Assembly: GCA_019313105.1 (NCBI GenBank) | Contig: JAFDBW010000279.1 | Location: 1 to 7,466, forward strand | Reading direction: 5' to 3' | From: Deltaproteobacteria bacterium | GTDB taxonomy: Bacteria > Desulfobacterota > Desulfuromonadia > Desulfuromonadales > BM103 | Length of the DNA stretch: 7,466 nucleotides | Shown: positions 1 to 5,449 of the stretch, piece after piece | Numbering within the stretch: position 1 is the stretch's first letter | Layout of the letters: each line of letters opens with the position of its first letter | Made by a program: the position numbers and the translations under genes | The notes under the pieces: generated by a model | What the model was told of the DNA's origin: nothing | What the model saw: the letters and a program-made list of their open reading frames with translations, nothing else | Database searches by the model: none

Positions 1-128
1 AGACCAACCGAATCTACATTAGTAACATCTTCATATGTGAGTTCACCACCTACACTCAAGTTACCAGTGATAGTTCCACTTGCTGCCGTGATACTACCAG
101 ATGCACTTAAACTACCAGTAGTAGTAGC
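1..128 (-). other. phage tail-fibre-like repeat fragment, probable chimeric end
   Basis: Residues 73-114 of the minus-strand frame are rich in Thr, Ser and Gly and include GTITGNLSVGGELTYEDVTN followed by VDSVG. From memory, this resembles the repeat style of structural or tail-fibre proteins of marine cyanophages and uncultured marine phages. No NrdG protein has such a segment. Codon use changes at the junction: nrdG uses many G/C-ending codons, while this part uses ACT, AGT, GGT, TTA and GCA repeatedly. It runs off the window, so its full length is unknown. It could be an assembly artefact or a recombinant end. Confidence 0.6.
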
Positions 129-344
129 ACCGGAGACGACAACACCATCGATAAAGGCCTTGCGTTTATCAAGATCAGAGAGGATTTCGGCGGTGTCAAG
201 ATCCGGAAAAGTGTCCGGATCTAGTACCAGGGGAGGATTATGGCAAAAAGGACAGGTCAGATTGCACCCGCCCCAGAATACCAGGGAGGCTATCCGCCCG
301 GGGAAATCGAGCAGACTTGTACCCTGGAACCCTTTTATACCCAT
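1..344 (-). CDS. nrdG: NrdG N-terminus (anaerobic RNR activase, radical SAM) fused in frame to phage-like sequence, partial
   Basis: The minus strand is open from ATG at 344 to the window edge (114 codons). Residues 1-72 read as the start of a class III ribonucleotide reductase activating enzyme. They open with MGIKGFQGTSLLDFPGRIA, followed by the radical-SAM cluster motif C27-N-L-T-C31-P-F-C34, and later DGVVVSG, which in this family normally continues GGEPT. The enzyme reductively cleaves S-adenosylmethionine with a 4Fe-4S cluster to make the glycyl radical on NrdD. It is third in a minus-strand operon, 48 nt after the 46-aa glycyl-radical gene. After residue ~72 the frame continues with Thr/Ser/Gly-rich repeat sequence unrelated to NrdG, so the SAM-binding GGEP motif and the rest are missing. 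No good Shine-Dalgarno precedes the ATG, but no other start codon exists in frame after the upstream stop. The NrdG identity is secure; the fusion is probably not functional. Confidence 0.8.
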   Translation of the reverse strand, partial: MGIKGFQGTSLLDFPGRIASLVFWGGCNLTCPFCHNPPLVLDPDTFPDLDTAEILSDLDKRKAFIDGVVVSGATTTGSLSASGSITAASGTITGNLSVGGELTYEDVTNVDSVG

Positions 345-392
345 AATTTGAATATCACTGCAATGAGACAGTCCCCGTTTGGGGGCAACGCC

Positions 393-533
393 TTAGTCCC
401 GACCTTCTTCGACCACGTATTCCTGACGATCCTTGAACTCCTCTTTCTTGCCCTTGTTCCATTGCTGAACAGGACGAAAAAAACCGCAGACACGGGAATA
501 GACTTCGGTTCTGGCATTACATTTGGTTGACAT
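393..533 (-). CDS. stand-alone glycyl-radical C-terminal segment of anaerobic ribonucleotide reductase (46 aa)
   Basis: This 46-residue protein corresponds to the extreme C-terminus of class III ribonucleotide reductase. It contains EVYSRVCGFFRPVQQWN, then GK and EEFKDR. The RVCG(Y/F) element is the glycyl-radical loop; by alignment from memory, Gly17 matches Gly681 of E. coli NrdD (RVCGYLG). The large NrdD chain upstream ends before this element, so the small protein must supply the radical glycine if the enzyme is active. A strong Shine-Dalgarno (AGAGGAGGAG, 547-538) sits 4 nt before ATG 533, so it is translated as its own gene. It lies 55 nt after the nrdD stop and 48 nt before the nrdG start. 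Its Cys5 falls where full-length enzymes carry the last zinc-ribbon cysteine. The arrangement is reminiscent of GrcA (YfiD), the stand-alone glycyl-radical spare part of pyruvate formate-lyase. Confidence 0.85.
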   Translation of the reverse strand: MSTKCNARTEVYSRVCGFFRPVQQWNKGKKEEFKDRQEYVVEEGRD

Positions 534-537
534 ACTA

Positions 538-547
538 CTCCTCCTCT
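538..547 (-). promoter_or_regulatory. strong ribosome binding site of the 46-aa glycyl-radical gene
   Basis: AGAGGAGGAG on the minus strand, 4 nt before ATG 533. It shows that the small ORF is independently translated and is not a frameshifted tail of nrdD. Confidence 0.8.
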
Positions 548-588
548 AATGTGACTCAACAAAAAATATGTTTCTGTACGGAAGCAAC

Positions 589-2577
589 CTAGGCGGCCCG
601 GCCTTCATGCGTATGCGGACAGGCAAAATGTTCACCTGCAATGTAGCCGTGTTCCGGGCAGATCGTAAAAGTCGGGCTGATCGTGAAATATGGCAGGTGG
701 AAATTCTCGGCGATCCGCCGCACCATAAGTCGGGCGCTCTGCCAGTCATCCAGCCTCTCACCGAGAAAACCGTGAAAAACTGTGCCGCCAGTGTAAAGCG
801 TCTGCAGCGAGTCCTGATGCGTCAGAGCTTCGAAAATATCATCGGTGGTGCCGACAGGGAGTTGGGTCGAATTGGTGTAGTAAGGCTCTGAATCCCCCGC
901 AGTGATGATATCTGCATAAAGCGCCCGGTCGGCTCGTGCCAGCCGGAAGCTGGTCCCCTCAGCAGGAGTCGCTTCGAGGTTGAACAGGTGGCCGGTTTCC
1001 TCCTGGTAAGCCTCGAGCTGACTGCGCATGAACTGCAGGGTGCGCACCGTCATGCTTTTGCCTTCGGTGGTGTCGATACCGCACCCGATCAGGTTGAGCA
1101 TCGCTTCGTTCATACCGAGCAGGCCGATGGTGGAAAAATGGTTGTCCCAGAAGCGGCCGCTGCGTTCGCGAATCCCCTGCAAATAGAAGCGACTGTAAGG
1201 GTACAGGCCTTCTTCGGTCAGCCTCTCAAGCTGCTTGCGTTTGATCTCGAGGGACTCGTAGGCCATGCGCATCAGTTCAGAAATCCGGCTGAAAAAGCTT
1301 TCAACATTTTCCGCCAGATACGCGGCGCGAGGCAGGTTGAGGGTGACCACGCCGATCGAGCCGGTCAACGGGTTGGAGCCGAACAACCCCCCGCCCCTGC
1401 GACGCAGTTCGCGGTTGTCGAGTCGCAGCCGGCAGCACATGGAGCGGGCATCTTCCGGGTCCATATCGGAGTTGATGAAATTACTGAAATAGGGAATCCC
1501 GTATTTGGCGGTCATTTCCCAGACCGGCCGGAAACGCGGGCTCTCCCAATCGAGCTCTTTGGTGATATTGACTGTCGGGATCGGGAACGAGAAGATCCGC
1601 CCGGAAGCGTCACCGTCCATCATCACTTCGCAGAAGGCGCGGTTGAAGAGATCCATCTCGTCCTGGAAGTCCCCGTAGCTGTTCTCCATCAGCTTGCCGC
1701 CGATGATAACCGCCTCTTCGGCGAGGTCACGTGGCGGCGACAGGTCGAGCGTGATGTTGGTGAAGGGTGTCTGGAAGCCGACCCGGGTCGGCACGTTCAT
1801 ATTGAAAATGAACTCCTGCATCGACTGGCGGACCTCGTTGTACGAAAGCCCGTCGTAGCGGATGAAGGGAGCCAGCAGGGTATCGAAGTTGGCAAAGGCC
1901 TGTGCGCCCGCCGCCTCGCCCTGCAGGGTATAGAAGAAGTTGACGATCTGCCCCATGGCCGTACGGAAGTGTTTGGGTGGAGCGCTCTGGATCTTGCCGT
2001 AGGCGCCGGTGAAGCCTTTCAGAAGCAGATCCTTGAGGTCCCAGCCACAGCAATAAACCGAGAGCATGCCGAGGTCATGGATATGGAAATCGCCATCACG
2101 GTGAGCGTCGGCGACGTAATGCGGATAAATCTTGTTCAGCCAGTAGTTGCTGGTAATGTTGGCTGCGATGTGATTATTGAGGCCTTGCAGAGAGTAACCC
2201 ATGTTGGCGTTCTCGTTGACCCGCCAGTCTTCCTGGGTGAGGTAGGAATCCATCGACTCGATCGATTCCTTGATGAAGGCCCTGGTCTCGCGCAGCGCGG
2301 CGTGCTGCTGGCGATAGAGGATGAAGGCCTTGGCGGTTTTGGCGTGACCGTTCTCAATGAGGATTTTTTCGACCAGGTCCTGGACATTCTCAACGGTCGG
2401 GATTCGCCCGTCCTTGTAAATAACCTCGAGAATTCCGACAACCTGCCGACCGATTCCAGCGGCCTGCTCCATATCGGTGCCACCGACCGCCTGGACTGAT
2501 TTCTGTACAGCCGAGACGATTTTCTCTTCTTCAAATGCTACAAGACGCCCATCTCTCTTGCGAATAAAGTCCAGCAC
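589..2577 (-). CDS. nrdD: anaerobic (class III) ribonucleoside-triphosphate reductase, large chain lacking the glycyl-radical loop
   Basis: Reduces ribonucleoside triphosphates to deoxyribonucleotides without oxygen. From the GTG start it is 662 aa. Residues 1-95 form an ATP-cone (LDFIRKRDGRLVAFEEEKI onward), the allosteric dATP/ATP site. The barrel follows with DFHIHDLGMLSVYCCGW (Cys176/177, where the family has one active-site cysteine) and MCCRLRLDNRE (Cys381/382, the thiyl-radical cysteine region). The C-terminus has a Cys/His pattern, C640-P-E-H643 and C653-P-H-T-H, like the start of the family's zinc site, and then stops. The RVxGY glycyl-radical element is absent and is encoded by the next gene. 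GTG 2577 was chosen because GGGGAGG (2589-2583) lies 5 nt upstream of it and overlaps the alternative ATG 2592, which has no Shine-Dalgarno of its own. The frame is open further upstream to 2799, but that part is low-complexity and covers the operators. 662 + 46 aa is close to the 712 aa of E. coli NrdD. Confidence 0.93.
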   Translation of the reverse strand: MLDFIRKRDGRLVAFEEEKIVSAVQKSVQAVGGTDMEQAAGIGRQVVGILEVIYKDGRIPTVENVQDLVEKILIENGHAKTAKAFILYRQQHAALRETRAFIKESIESMDSYLTQEDWRVNENANMGYSLQGLNNHIAANITSNYWLNKIYPHYVADAHRDGDFHIHDLGMLSVYCCGWDLKDLLLKGFTGAYGKIQSAPPKHFRTAMGQIVNFFYTLQGEAAGAQAFANFDTLLAPFIRYDGLSYNEVRQSMQEFIFNMNVPTRVGFQTPFTNITLDLSPPRDLAEEAVIIGGKLMENSYGDFQDEMDLFNRAFCEVMMDGDASGRIFSFPIPTVNITKELDWESPRFRPVWEMTAKYGIPYFSNFINSDMDPEDARSMCCRLRLDNRELRRRGGGLFGSNPLTGSIGVVTLNLPRAAYLAENVESFFSRISELMRMAYESLEIKRKQLERLTEEGLYPYSRFYLQGIRERSGRFWDNHFSTIGLLGMNEAMLNLIGCGIDTTEGKSMTVRTLQFMRSQLEAYQEETGHLFNLEATPAEGTSFRLARADRALYADIITAGDSEPYYTNSTQLPVGTTDDIFEALTHQDSLQTLYTGGTVFHGFLGERLDDWQSARLMVRRIAENFHLPYFTISPTFTICPEHGYIAGEHFACPHTHEGRAA

Positions 2578-2582
2578 CAGAA

Positions 2583-2589
2583 CCTCCCC
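2583..2589 (-). promoter_or_regulatory. ribosome binding site deciding the nrdD start
   Basis: GGGGAGG on the minus strand, with 5 nt to GTG 2577. It lies just inside the alternative ATG 2592 reading, which favours the GTG as the real start. Confidence 0.6.
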
Positions 2590-2645
2590 CATATAGAAAA
2601 CATTTTTGGAAAATATCACAGAAGAACTGGAGAATAAAGAGAAAA

Positions 2646-2661
2646 GCACAACATATAGATA
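2646..2661. promoter_or_regulatory. NrdR box 1 (proximal to nrdD)
   Basis: GCACAACATATAGATA resembles the NrdR-box consensus acaCwAtATaTwGtgt, with the CACAACATATAG core kept and the right end degenerate. It starts 32 bp from box 2, about three helical turns, which is the usual spacing of paired NrdR boxes. NrdR is an ATP-cone repressor of ribonucleotide reductase genes. Confidence 0.6.
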
Positions 2662-2677
2662 AAAAAAACGATACTCC

Positions 2678-2693
2678 ACACAACATATTGTGC
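2678..2693. promoter_or_regulatory. NrdR box 2
   Basis: ACACAACATATTGTGC is a close, nearly palindromic match to the NrdR-box consensus (14 of 16 positions by eye). It lies about 100 nt upstream of the nrdD start and is paired with box 1 across a 16-bp gap. It partly overlaps a possible minus-strand promoter (TTGCAC at 2695-2690, 16-bp spacer, TATCGT at 2673-2668), consistent with repression. Confidence 0.7.
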
Positions 2694-2773
2694 AAAAACT
2701 CGTGGACATCCTGTGGATGACATGGGGACATCCATCGCTAACCGGGCAAGATTCTTGACCCCTTAAAGCAGCC

Positions 2774-2789
2774 GTGCAAAAATTCGCAC
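2774..2789. promoter_or_regulatory. inverted repeat in front of nikR, candidate operator
   Basis: GTGCAAAAATTCGCAC is an inverted repeat (GTGC, 8 nt, GCAC) ending 24 nt before the nikR ATG. A near copy of its left part, GTGCAAAAACTCG, occurs at 2690-2702, exactly 84 bp away, overlapping NrdR box 2. It could be an autoregulatory NikR site or part of a promoter, but it does not match the E. coli NikR operator (GTATGA, 16 nt, TCATAC). The assignment is speculative. Confidence 0.3.
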
Positions 2790-2813
2790 AAAATATCACC
2801 CTGTGAGGACAAC

Positions 2814-3236
2814 ATGACCGAACTCGTACGCTTCGGCATATCCATCGACCAGCGCCTGCTGGACAGCTTTGATCAGATGATTACCGATAAAGGTTATGAC
2901 AACCGTTCAGAGGCGGTTCGCGACATGATTCGCAATGCCCTGGTGGAAACGCAGGTGAACCGCTGCGATGATACGCCAACGGTCGGTACCGTGACGTTGG
3001 TTTACGACCATCACACCAGGGATCTGTCCGACAAACTCACCGGGCATCAGCACTCACACCACGACGCCATCGTTTCCACACTGCATGTCCACCTCGACGT
3101 CCATCACTGCCTGGAAGTGGTCGTAGTGCGTGGCACAGCGGCCCAGGTCAAACGCCTTGCGGATGAACTGATCGGCACCAAGGGTGTCAAACATGGGAAG
3201 TTGGTTTTGACAACAGCGGAAGCTGAAATGCGATAA
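2814..3236 (+). CDS. nikR: nickel-responsive transcriptional regulator NikR
   Basis: A 140-aa ribbon-helix-helix metalloregulator. Residues 1-45 form the DNA-binding RHH domain (ELVRFGISIDQRLLDSFDQM, then NRSEAVRDMIR). The rest is the ACT-like nickel-binding tetramerisation domain. The high-affinity nickel ligands are all present: His80 (QHSHHD), His91 and His93 (LHVHLD) and Cys99 (HHCLEV), matching His76, His87, His89 and Cys95 of E. coli NikR. With nickel bound it usually represses nickel uptake genes or controls nickel enzymes such as hydrogenase. No nickel transporter or nickel enzyme lies within this window, so its targets are elsewhere. The Shine-Dalgarno GTGAGGA lies just before ATG 2814. 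It is divergent from nrdD, sharing a 236-bp intergenic region, and ends before a strong hairpin terminator. Confidence 0.95.
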   Translation: MTELVRFGISIDQRLLDSFDQMITDKGYDNRSEAVRDMIRNALVETQVNRCDDTPTVGTVTLVYDHHTRDLSDKLTGHQHSHHDAIVSTLHVHLDVHHCLEVVVVRGTAAQVKRLADELIGTKGVKHGKLVLTTAEAEMR

Positions 3237-3316
3237 ATGATGGCCTGAAAAAGAAGTGATACAGGCAACAGATTAACCCCGCCAACTCTACAAATCACCA
3301 CGTGACATTAAAAAAA

Positions 3317-3348
3317 GCCCCACCGTCAGGAGGTAGTAACGGTGGGGC
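3317..3348. terminator. bidirectional rho-independent terminator after nikR
   Basis: A perfect 10-bp inverted repeat, GCCCCACCGT and ACGGTGGGGC, with a 12-nt loop. It is followed on the plus strand by a T-rich tract (to about 3365) and preceded by an A-run (3310-3316) that gives a T-run on the minus strand. It ends nikR transcription, and its symmetry suggests it once also ended a minus-strand gene at 3383. Confidence 0.85.
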
Positions 3349-3382
3349 AAGCTTTTCTATTTTTAGGAGGTTTTGAAGAAGA

Positions 3383-3481
3383 TTATCTACGACCCGCCTG
3401 CCACAGCAAGTCTCCGATGGTTGGTAAGATATCCGTTTTTTCAAGAAAAATATACGTGCTGTCTCGTAAAAGTTGCGTCAC
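3383..3481 (-). pseudogene. short orphan coding fragment, possible 3' remnant of a lost gene
   Basis: A minus-strand frame of 32 codons from a GTG at 3481 to TAA ends in a protein-like stretch, EKTDILPTIGDLLWQAGRR. No Shine-Dalgarno precedes it, and an in-frame TAA lies two codons upstream. It stops 35 nt short of the bidirectional terminator, as a genuine gene end would. I do not recognise the family. It may be the last piece of a deleted gene or chance. Confidence 0.25.
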
Positions 3482-3500
3482 TGATTAACGAAAATTGACT

Positions 3501-3674
3501 GTGCAAAGGCACACTACAGGTCCGGTTTATAGTGATCCAGCAAACTCAGGTTTTCGTCTTGGCAGTGTTGATTTGCAAGGAGTAGACGTTTCAGTCTTCA
3601 AGGAGACAACGGACAGCATCTACTTCAGGTTTGATTTCAGCACTGGGCAGTACCCAACAACCTGCTTATTTTAA
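3501..3674 (+). pseudogene. orphan coding fragment resembling the C-terminus of an exported or surface protein
   Basis: A plus-strand frame of 57 codons from GTG 3501 reads as plausible protein: VYSDPANSGFRLGSVDLQG, then VDVSVFKETTDSIYFRFDFS, ending in TCLF. There is no Shine-Dalgarno and a stop lies immediately upstream, so it looks like the 3' end of a gene whose front is missing. The beta-rich composition suggests an extracellular domain, but I cannot name a family. It overlaps the 3' end of the cytochrome gene on the other strand by 9 bp, in the shared stretch TTATTTTAA. Confidence 0.35.
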
Positions 3675-3992
3675 CGATTTGATCCTCGATACCTGTTGGA
3701 AGTCATTAGTTGTTGCTAAAGCAGAAGAGATGGCCTCAAGTTGTGCATCAATTAAAAAATAAAGATCGTTCATAGAAGGGAAGAACCTAATCGCTGAACG
3801 CAGACGACTAAAGCTCCTTTGGGGATTGGTCGTATGAGCAAAAGACCTATGGCAACTGGCACAATACTGTTCGTAGAGAGAGATGCCATTGGTGGCCGGC
3901 TGTGATTGTGAAGCCCGCTTGGATGACGTGTTTACAGAACAAGCTGCCAGGAATATCGAACAGCAGAAAACAACAAGAAATAAACGAGACAT
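3666..3992 (-). CDS. small monoheme c-type cytochrome lipoprotein
   Basis: This 108-aa protein starts with a lipoprotein signal (SRLFLVVFCCSIFLAAC; lipobox LAAC, lipidated Cys18). It is therefore exported and membrane-anchored. It has one heme-binding motif, C44-A-S-C-H48, within SLYEQYCASCH. The following text (SFSRLRSAIRFFPSMNDLYF, then LEAISSALA) follows the class I cytochrome c plan, with Met in PSM as the likely second heme ligand. Its job is electron transfer at the cell envelope; the partner is unknown. The Shine-Dalgarno GAGAGGA (4003-3997) is 4 nt before ATG 3992. It is the only member of the minus-strand cytochrome series (up to 5308) that looks intact. The long unstructured tail after the last helix is unremarkable. 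Confidence 0.8.
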   Translation of the reverse strand: MSRLFLVVFCCSIFLAACSVNTSSKRASQSQPATNGISLYEQYCASCHRSFAHTTNPQRSFSRLRSAIRFFPSMNDLYFLIDAQLEAISSALATTNDFQQVSRIKSLK

Positions 3993-4039
3993 TATTTCCT
4001 CTCAAAATCAACATAACAGAAGGTTCTTGTAGTTTCACC

Positions 4040-4440
4040 AAGTAGACACAAAATCCGGTCCTGCATGGTGAGGAATGAACGGTTGGAAAACATAGCCCCT
4101 CGTACTAGCAAGAACAAGGTCAAGACATGCCTGCACATTACCGTTACAGATCACACAGGTCTTTGTCCCAATAATTTTTGGATTAATCGTTGTGGCAGGA
4201 ACCATGCGTGAGAACGGCTTCGACAAGAGCAGAGAAACCCGTGCGTTCATGTTTAGTCATGGCACAGAAGAGCAACACGCTGCAGTGGCGACAGCCAAAC
4301 TCGTCTCTACGATCTTGCAGCGGTAAGCTTCTGATTGGATTGTGACCCCGGGCTATTGGAACCCTCGAGCGTAGGGGTTGTGCTAAATGGTCTGCCTGAA
4401 AAGACACACCATTGCCATATGTCTCCTACTGGTGATTCGT
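4040..4440 (-). pseudogene. degraded multiheme cytochrome-like region
   Basis: No single frame covers this ~400-bp minus-strand stretch, but cytochrome-like pieces appear in different frames. One (within 4183-4407) contains DEFGCRHCSVLLF and later HGSCHND, resembling the spacing of c7-type heme domains. Another (within 4035-4250) contains TKTCVICNGNVQACL and later PFIPHHAGPDF. The CXXC pairs remain, but the histidine expected after them is replaced by Ser or Asn in two of them. The frame breaks and the lost histidines suggest a decayed secreted cytochrome between two neighbours of the same type. The reconstruction is uncertain and the limits are approximate. Confidence 0.35.
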
Positions 4441-4494
4441 CCGGTAAAATGGCCTTTTGGGAGGGTTCGTGATTTTTAGTCGGCAAGGGAATCA

Positions 4495-4795
4495 TCATTG
4501 CCTTTGACAGCTCACGCATTCAGCAGGAACGTTCTTCAACTCATGTACATACTTTACAGACTTTGTGAGCAAATAGTTCATTCACCTTGCCACCAAAAAC
4601 TTTTAATGCGCTGAGGCAATATCCACAATCCTTCACGGCACTGACAGCATGCTTTTCATGGTTGAACGTCACAGCACCATAGCCATTTTCATACACTTTC
4701 TGAAACCTGAAGTCGCCCCTAATTTCCGCAAAACAATTGCCTGAGAAGGCACAAAACAAGAAGAGTATGAATAGGCTTCGTTTATAGATTCTCAT
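4495..4795 (-). pseudogene. degenerate c7-type triheme cytochrome, frameshifted
   Basis: The minus-strand frame from ATG 4795 opens with a Sec signal peptide (RSLFILFLFCAFSGNCFA). It continues with GAVTFNHEKHAVSAVKDCGY, typical of c7-type triheme domains with axial histidines in NHEKH. The reading stops after 84 aa at 4541. Removing one base near 4546 restores the frame: KVCKVCH, then ELKNVPAECVSCQ, ending at TGA 4495-4497, 99 aa in all and right for this family. Heme motif 1 is CGYCL (His to Leu), motif 2 is CKVCH broken by the extra base, and motif 3 is CVSCQ (His to Gln). So no canonical CXXCH site is translated. An intact 84-aa product with two CXXC pairs but no heme cannot be excluded. 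It lies on the same strand as the neighbouring cytochromes. Confidence 0.65.
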
Positions 4796-4839
4796 ATCTC
4801 ACCAACCATACCAGTGCAATAGGGATTGAAATTTTAATC

Positions 4840-4853
4840 CTGCCTCTGGGCAG
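4840..4853. other. small hairpin between cytochrome genes
   Basis: CTGCC, a 4-nt loop, then GGCAG, followed on the minus strand by an A/T-rich tract. It could be a weak terminator or processing hairpin between the two minus-strand cytochrome genes. The stem is only 5 bp, so support is slight. Confidence 0.2.
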
Positions 4854-5080
4854 TAAAGATATAATAGTCAGAAATACACTTAAAAGTTTTTTAATTGCAC
4901 ATTCAGTGAGGTACTAGAGGGCAGGGATGTACTAGAAAGGAAGTTGTGAGTCCTTCTTATTAATCATGCTGAGTTGATGTGGAGTCGTCTGACCGGAAAC
5001 TTTTCGAAATTACAGCTGATCTGTAGTCCAAGAGACACCGGAGCCACAGAGTGAGAGCCCCCATCGGAGACAACATACCG

Positions 5081-5308
5081 TCACATCTCGTGACAAGCGT
5101 CACAATCCTCGACCACGCTAATTGCCATCGAACCATCATGACAGATGCCGCAGGATTCACCCTTCTCGATATGGACCTAATGACTGAACTCCACCTTGCC
5201 TACCGAGTCGGTTTGCAGGTAGACTTTGTCTTTGATCCAGCGGCCATAGAGGACGGAAGGCAGGGCCACCAACAGTAGAACCGCAAATATCGTACAGCGC
5301 CGTGTCAT
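5081..5308 (-). pseudogene. diheme c-type cytochrome interrupted by an in-frame amber codon
   Basis: From ATG 5308 the minus strand encodes a signal peptide (CTIFAVLLLVALPSVLYG), then DKVYLQTDSVGKVEFSH, and then TAG at 5179-5177. Reading through the TAG gives VHIEKGESCGICHDGSM and VVEDCDACHEM, then TGA at 5083-5081. The full reading is 75 aa with two canonical heme sites, C53-G-I-C-H57 and C69-D-A-C-H73. The stop falls inside the FSHxxH axial-ligand motif, so truncation removes both hemes. A single substitution (for example AAG to TAG) explains it. No clear Shine-Dalgarno precedes the start. It heads the decaying minus-strand cytochrome series. The downstream part has no frame damage, so the lesion is either recent or a sequence error. 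Confidence 0.7.
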
Positions 5309-5449
5309 AAATTGACCGCCATCCGCACATTTGGGCACCATTGCACCGGTTTTTCGGGCCCGGCCGAGCCTTTTTATGTCCTCCCATATCGGGGAGGCGT
5401 TCACGTCAAACGTTGAGCCGTCAATCCGGAAAGACGATCGGAACAACTC

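Noticed and set aside
335..562. A 75-codon minus-strand frame overlapping the small glycyl-radical gene
   Set aside because: It is in a different frame from the recognisable RVCGFF protein, which has the strong Shine-Dalgarno, and its translation matches nothing.
988..2499. A 503-codon open frame on the plus strand opposite nrdD
   Set aside because: It is a mirror frame of the well-supported nrdD gene. The translation has no recognisable domain, and it has no Shine-Dalgarno.
2578..2799. N-terminal extension of NrdD to the ATG at 2799
   Set aside because: The extension is low-complexity, lies across the NrdR boxes and promoter region, and precedes a clear ATP-cone start with its own ribosome binding site.
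3365..3497. AGGAGG at 3365-3370 followed by a TTG-started frame (KKIIYDPPATASLRW...)
   Set aside because: The spacing to the TTG is only 2 nt, and the sequence follows directly from the terminator T-tract. The frame has no recognisable motif.
5177..5179. Pyrrolysine at the in-frame amber of the diheme cytochrome
   Set aside because: No pyl genes or supporting context in the window, and pyrrolysine is not known in c-type cytochromes. A nonsense mutation or sequence error is simpler.
5380..5397. CCTCCC/GGGAGG hairpin upstream of the methyltransferase
   Set aside because: A 6-bp stem without a T-run in either direction; too weak to call a terminator or riboswitch.
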